Positions 58,523 through 64,000 of a stretch of DNA of 64,000 nucleotides are shown in pieces. Made by a program: the position numbers and the translations under genes. The notes under the pieces are model-generated. The model was not told the origin of the DNA, did no database searches, and worked only from the letters and a program-made list of their open reading frames with translations. Position 1 is the stretch's first letter. Each line of letters begins with the position of its first letter. The stretch is taken from assembly GCA_031472005.1 (NCBI GenBank), contig PZJY01000012.1:1426001-1490000 (forward strand), written 5' to 3'. The DNA is from Tetracladium setigerum. Its lineage: Eukaryota > Ascomycota > Leotiomycetes > Helotiales.

Positions 58523-60367
58523 CTAGCACTCGGTGCTCATGGAGTGCTCCATTTTGGGGGCGACCTCGCAGTCTTGTTCTGCGATTCTGTGAAGGCCACC
58601 AGGCAATGTGCCATTCAGGCTTTGATGGATGCGAAGCTTCTCTGTCAGGCTTAGAATAGTTAGATACTCGTTTTGTTCCACGAGACTGTTTGGAGCTTGT
58701 TGGATAAAGCTGATAAGAGTATCCAGAGCCTTGCACGCATCTTCCTGGGTTGGCGAGCTCGGTGCTGTGGAACCCGGTGGTGATTGAAGTCCAGTTATGG
58801 GCATTGCTGATGATGGAGGCCCCATTGACCCATTGCTACTGCTGTGATGTAGATGGGGGGAAGATATCGCCGAATCCATTCCAAACGGTGGTGCCATTTC
58901 GTGAATCGGAGAGTCCAGAGCCGAGGGAGGTGCTGTCACAGGCAGGTTGTACTTTGGCGTCAATGGTTCGTTATTCTGGGTAGAAATGAACGATGGGTCG
59001 ATTCCTAACATGGGAAAAGTTTGACTTCGAGGCCTTTGAAACGCGTTATTTGGTGGTAGGTGGCGTCCATGTATCGATGATGGCCAAGGTTGTGAGTTCT
59101 GGGGAGGCGAGAACGAAAAGGGCGTCGTTGGGCTGGAGAACGAAGTTGTGCTTTGTGAGTTTGAGTGCTTATATCTATTGTTTTCAGTGTTCAAGCTGAA
59201 ATAACCGTTGGCACCTTCAGACTTGATCTCATCGTCGCTCTTTGAACTGGATAAAGGAGATGGCGAAGTGAGCAAGTTCGGCGATATTGGAGATATATCA
59301 TTTGATGTATGTGCGGCTGACTCCTCATTGGAGCTATGGAGCTTGCGCGAACCGTGATTTGGAAGGTTGGTTTCTGATGCACGCCGAGTCATTTTCGCTT
59401 TGGGGATGTTGTTATTGCGCCGGAACTTTTCAATAAAGCTTGCGCTGATGACCTTTGAGTGCCTGCCACCGTCATGCATCCCAAAAATGGAAGCTTGGTG
59501 CCGGATCTCAGAATCGGTCAGATGTGCTCCTCGGTCTGGTTGTTTACTGGCCCAATTCGCAAGTGCTCGGTCAATATCTGGATGCTTCCCCTTGGCTCGC
59601 TTCACGGGTGACATAGTTTGGTCTTCGGGATAAAGATATTTCTCTTTCTGACGAAGAACCTTAGAAACGGTACTGAGACACACAATTTAGTAACAAGGAC
59701 AACATCTGGTTCAAGACTGATTGGCTATACCTTCGCTCAACCCCAAACATCTCTATAATAGGTAGTTAGTTGATGTATTTTAATTACACAAAGGTTGTCG
59801 TCTCGTACCTCCCATGACTGACTGTTTCTCCTGGGGAAACTTCGCGTGATATTCACACATCCTCCTTCGATCAGCATCCGTCAAAGTCTTCCTCGGGGAT
59901 GGAGTAACACGATGGCCAGCAGCCAACTTCTTTCCACGTCCCTTGAGTTGAGTTGGCAATGCAGGCATCACGACTTGTGCTGATGCGTAGCTCGGGTTTG
60001 TCAACTCACTGGGCCACGTCGAATGGCTGGAGTTGATGATCAGAGGTTGCAACAGAGGCTGCAATTGCTGATGCGAATTCATCGGTTGTAATAGAGGCAA
60101 TGGTTGGTGCGAAGTAGTCGGCTGTAGCGGATGAAGAATCGGCTGTGAATTGAAAGTCGGCTCTATAGGATTTCCATGCTGTCCTGGATGCTGCTGCATA
60201 AACCCAAATCCCCCTTGCTCGAATATGGGCGATTGATGTTGCGGCGAGTTGTAATGGTTTATGTCGACCCAACCGTCGTTGCCTCCATACCCATTCTCGT
60301 GTATCTGGTCATGGTTGTGATCATGATCATGATCTAATTCATCCGGATTCATCATTGAATTGTGCAT
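58523..60367 (-). CDS. HTH CENP-B/Tc5-type DNA-binding protein, no transposase core
   Basis: Three exons are inferred in coding order: 60367-59809, 59752-59731 (22 bp) and 59672-58523. Phases agree, giving 576 residues. The N-terminal third is His/Gln/Pro-rich, with an Asp/His repeat near the start. Two DNA-binding helix-turn-helix units follow. The first (KTLTDADRRRMCEYHAKFPQ, then VERSTVSKVLRQ, joined across the tiny exon) is a CENP-B N-type HTH. The second (HPDIDRALANWASKQPDRGA, then LTDSEIRHQA) is a CENP-B/Tc5-type HTH, ending SFIEKFRRNNNI. The C-terminus is Ser/Pro-rich, and no DDE nuclease region follows. This points to a regulator that arose from pogo/Tc5-type transposase DNA-binding parts, common in Pezizomycotina. 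The target is unknown. Confidence 0.8.
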
Positions 60368-63300
60368 TCTCCAGCTAGAAGAATGCTTTCTGTTCTTTCG
60401 ATCTCAATTGCTGGTCAATTGATCGTGGTGGCGAGGCGTCCTTTGGATACTGATGGTGGTGTTCCTGGCTAAGGCAATCTTTAGAAACGGGACTCTGCAT
60501 GCATGATAAGCAATGGTTCCTGGGGAGCGGCGTCAACACAAAGAGGCGAACCCTGCTCCAAGAGCTGCAGCAGCGTTGACGTTTGGGTTTGGAAAGTGGC
60601 AATTCAGGAAAATCAAGTGTTCGTGGAGCTTAGGCGCGCAATGGGCATAGGTAATAAAGCAGAAAGCATGCAGGTAGACAGGCAGGTGTCGTCTGAGTGC
60701 CGGACAGAGCACACAGATGTATGTTCGAGGTACGGAAGAAGGTCGCAGGGCAGCAGGGGAGAACGATGTGCGGAGAAGCTGTGGCTTCCTTAGTGACTGG
60801 TTGATGCCGAGTCAAAGCCCCCCATTCAAGAAAGGACCAGGTTGATGAGCGCGGGTACGGGGGTAGCCTGTGTCCTCCTTGGTCCTGGTTGTTGATGACC
60901 GCCGCCAGGGCGACAAGGGCCGGGCAGACAATTAGGTATGATTATGATCGGAGGGTGGGGCTGCTGTGTGCCAGGAACAGAGTGGTAGTAGTGTATATGC
61001 AATGGCGTCTGAATAGTGAAGTTGGAGACGAAGGTAGCGAGGCATGTCGAACCAAAGGAGGTTGAGAAGAAGAGGACCTGGGACAAATGGGCGTCCTCAA
61101 CCGCAGCCATCAAGCAAACATGCTCGCTCGCTCGCTAGCTACCTAGCAAGCATGGTGTCTGGAGTCTGGATTTCTCTTGCATTCCTGAAATGGCCGAAAA
61201 GAGTTCATTCATCAACACTAGCAGGGGGACTTTCGGATTACCCTTCGCGCGGCCGCCCTATGCTTCGTTGATCCTGCCTTTCGGCTATTCAGAAAGCTCA
61301 ATTTCATGGTATCATTGGACGTCCCCTCAGCTCATCTGACGTCTATTCCGCAGCTTATTTCGCAAAATCTGAATCGCGTGAAGAGCCGTCCCTAGCTTGG
61401 AAAATAAGCTCTAAGCTGGACATGTCAAGAAAGATATCAATTTGTTTATTGCCCTATTGGTAACCTCGCCGGGCAACGGTCCAATCGATCAAGCGGCCAT
61501 CAATAATGCGCCGTTCCTTGTACCACACCACAACCACACACACGAGGCACCAAGAAGAAGAGGACCGCCGTTGTTGTGCTCGTGGTGGTGTGTGTGTGTG
61601 TTTGTGTGTGTGTGTGAGTTCAAGAAGGAAGGAGGGGCGGTCGCGTTCTCGTACAGTCGGCGGTGGAGGCTTGAAATCGAGTTGGCCGATGTCGTCGTTT
61701 TGTTTTTGTCAGCGCCTCCATTATCTCCGTATCATTCTGCCCATACGAGGAGATGGAAGGAGGTCGTGGTGCCATCCAAAACTTCAAAACGTGGAGGTTG
61801 GGCAGGATTTAACCTGCCACGCAATTGGATGAAATGAGGAAAAGTCCAAGCGTGGTGTTACCAACCACGTCCGGAAGGCACTTGAATCTCTTCCAACTGG
61901 CCCGTCACGATTCATTCCAACCAAGCCTGCCGACTCTGACCTGACCATTCCCCCTTCTCCAAAGCCTGAAGGAATGTTTTGGAAGGGCTATAAAGTTTAG
62001 GATTTAGACCCTATATTGTGAGGGAACCAAGTACTGCCGTCATACAAGCATGTAAGAAGACCGCCTACTACTCGAGTGGGATGTTAGCACGGCCAGAAAA
62101 TGTGGCTTGGGAAACAACAGTTCAAAAGGTCCGGAGGATCATCACAGATTCGGATCGTTCGACTTGATGACGATCAGTGGTGAAGCAAATCTCTTGAGTC
62201 TTGAGGCCTTTTGCGGAGTCCGGACATCCTCAAGAGGTCGTTCACGATCGAAAGCCAAACAGGGTGGCCCTAGCCTGTCGATGGATTGGGCAATTAGCAT
62301 TCCCCATTTGCATCGTTTTCCGCTTTTGTTCGTTTATTTGGTTTAGTATTTACCATCGCCGCCACACTCATTGTTCTCGGTTGGAGCAGTGTTCTTGTCA
62401 GCAAGGGGGGGTTTCGCGAGAGAGCGAGAGAAAAGATTAACGCGATGGATGTGGCTTCATGTAACACCAAGGGGCGCGCCGCTTCTCTTCAGCCTCGTCG
62501 CCTGTTTTTTTCTTTTATGCCTTCGAGATTGAAGTGCTTGGATGTATATTGAAGCGCTTTGATCGCGGTTATTCTCCGATGCGTTCGTGTCATCATGGCC
62601 TCAGTCTCTGACGATTCTTCTTGCTTTCAATATGCCCACCCCACGTTCCAGTCAATTTCAATATGCGGAGGAAATGCCTTCGGCCGCATCTCATGCTAGG
62701 CGATAACAAGGAGTTCCAGCCATGATAAGCTTAGGGCGTAAGCCGGCCTATCACAACTTTCTGCTCCGGCTCATCTGGGGTGGCTTCGCAATAATCAGAG
62801 CCGTGTTAACTTCTGGGCGAAACATCCGGAGTATTCCTAGTTTCCGCGATACTTTTTTCTACCGTCAGTGTCTCAGCGCAAGAAAGTATATAATTGTTTC
62901 TTCCAAACGTGGCTATTAAACGGTGTAGCGAAGTAACTGTCGCTCCTCGAGGAGAAGAAGCAGGAAAGAACAAAAGCAGGAAAACTTTTCTCAGCAATCT
63001 CTGTTGAACACTTCCCCGGCGGCTGGAGAACGATTTTAAAAGGTTGAGCCGAGACGGATTCCTGTCGAATCAGCGCCGAACATCCCATGTTCGGAAATCG
63101 ACTGGCTGACAAAATCCGAAAAAAATGCCGCGAATGGAATGTTGGAGAGACAGGCCTCTTGATAGGAAGAATGAAAAAAAAAAACGCCTCCTTGACCCCT
63201 TTAACGGCATGCTGCTTTTTTGGCCACAAGAACTCTCCTCTAAGCGCGTAATCCCTTCGTCCCTTCCCTTCCCTCCCGCTCCGTGCCCGTTGACATGTCT

Positions 63301-63581
63301 GTGCGCAATACAATATATCCAGGGTTCTCTCTGTCGATGTCATCTGAGATGCCTGAGCGGTTTAATTCGTTTATGCACGTCTGAATTGTTGTGGTTGTGC
63401 AAGGCTGTTGACGGGATGAACCCTGTGGAGTAAAATGGAGACTAGAAGTGGATGTAAAGATGAGATACTTGAGGACAAAGGTTTCAAACCATGAGACAAA
63501 GTGAACATATGACTGCAAATGATTGGGATGTATTCTTTCTTCATTTCTTTGCTTCCCTTGTTTGGAAACCATACGAGGAGT
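60368..63581. other. Long 3.2-kb spacer
   Basis: No supported gene. Frames of up to 131 codons occur (61442-61837) but overlap low-complexity DNA, including a GT-rich run at about 61584-61617, and show no domain. No tRNA B-box with a matching fold was recognised. It includes the long upstream region of the CENP-B-type gene. Confidence 0.5.
61584..61617. repeat. (GT)n-rich microsatellite
   Basis: An interrupted run of GT dinucleotides in the spacer, read directly. Confidence 0.8.
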
Positions 63582-64000
63582 TTATGGTACTCGTATTGCC
63601 GCTCGGATGCTGATCATACTAATTTGACCAGCAGGATCAATACTCAGAGATTGTATATTCGTACTTCTCAAGGGTGCGAATTGCCACTCGTAGATCTCGC
63701 CCCAAATCTTCCACGAGAGATGCAGGTACAGCGTAGATTCAAAGAATATTTCTTTCCACCACTTGGGTTTGTCCGGTAATATTGCTCTTATGATGTTGTT
63801 GGGCTCCGCCTTGGATATCATTGCTCTATTGCATGGAAGTCCTGGTGGCGAAAGAATATCGAGACTCATGGACTGTTCGTCTATGAACTCCACAGGTCGG
63901 CTGCAGTCGGCCCGGCATAAGTCTATCGCTTGACGATGGTAACTGCAATTATGTCAGCGTGTGTACAAGGCTAAAGTTTACTGGTACTCACTGATGTCTT
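63582..64000 (-). CDS. Partial gene at the right edge, unknown product
   Basis: On the minus strand an open stretch 63942-63582 follows a clean small intron (63991-63943, GTGAGT...TTGCAG), so the gene enters from the right edge. The visible part reads AIDLCRADCSRPVEFIDEQS and later LPDKPKWWKEIFFESTLYLH. Cysteines and charged residues are spread like a folded protein, but no known domain was recognised. The 5' part is outside the window. This could also be an unexpressed frame. Confidence 0.35.

Noticed and set aside
63330..63420. Possible tRNA (GATGCCTGAGCGGTTTAATTCG-like stretch)
   Set aside because: It looks a little like a tRNA D-arm, but no matching B-box or acceptor stem was found.

Overview
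This window is nuclear DNA of a filamentous ascomycete (Pezizomycotina). Genes have short introns (about 44-190 bp, mostly GTRNGT donors and CTAAC/CTAAT-type branch points), both strands are used, spacers are moderately AT-rich, and gene content is typical of such fungi (a necrosis-inducing NLP, Zn2Cys6 regulator, PXA protein, mL67, Nrl1/NRDE2). The NLP and the general style would fit a plant-associated Leotiomycete, but that placement is inference. No CRISPR array, rRNA, convincing tRNA or intact transposon was seen.

Left third (1-30 kb), gene-dense and mostly housekeeping: a secreted NLP (1025-1958,+); an Anr2-like DENN/DUF4484 protein (3344-5288,+); SEC63 (5820-8075,-); the SNF2 recombination translocase RDH54 (8942-11857,-); a degenerate receiver-domain gene split by an in-frame TGA (12084-12590,+); UTP10 (12727-18279,-) head to head with NRDE2/Nrl1 (18655-22048,+); HSP104 (22485-25295,-) head to head with mitoribosomal mL67/MHR1 (26010-26909,+); and a sulfotransferase-like P-loop protein (28169-29962,-).

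Middle (30-51 kb): a 3.6-kb spacer leads to a Zn2Cys6/Fungal_trans regulator (33599-36891,+). Then come COP9 signalosome CSN1 (37351-38949,+), riboflavin pathway RIB7 (39468-40538,-), an aminopeptidase P-type metallopeptidase (41326-43382,+), a hypothetical protein (44977-46051,+) and a Gln/Pro-rich conserved protein (48422-51282,+). Right part (51-64 kb): a PXA-domain membrane protein whose gene is interrupted by about 1 kb of unexplained DNA (54135-56940,+), a CENP-B/Tc5-type HTH protein without a transposase core (58523-60367,-), and an edge-truncated gene (63582-64000,-).

The most useful observation is technical. Five conserved genes (RDH54, the Zn2Cys6 factor, RIB7, the PXA gene, probably the Gln-rich gene) carry single-base reading-frame breaks. 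Nearly all can be closed by one extra base in a homopolymer. Because RIB7 and others are expected to be needed for normal growth, base-calling errors are more likely than loss of function. The most biological candidates are the TGA-split receiver gene, perfect GTACTGTACAGTAC-type palindromes in long spacers, and the insert inside the PXA gene. I did not find a clear, previously undescribed multi-gene system.
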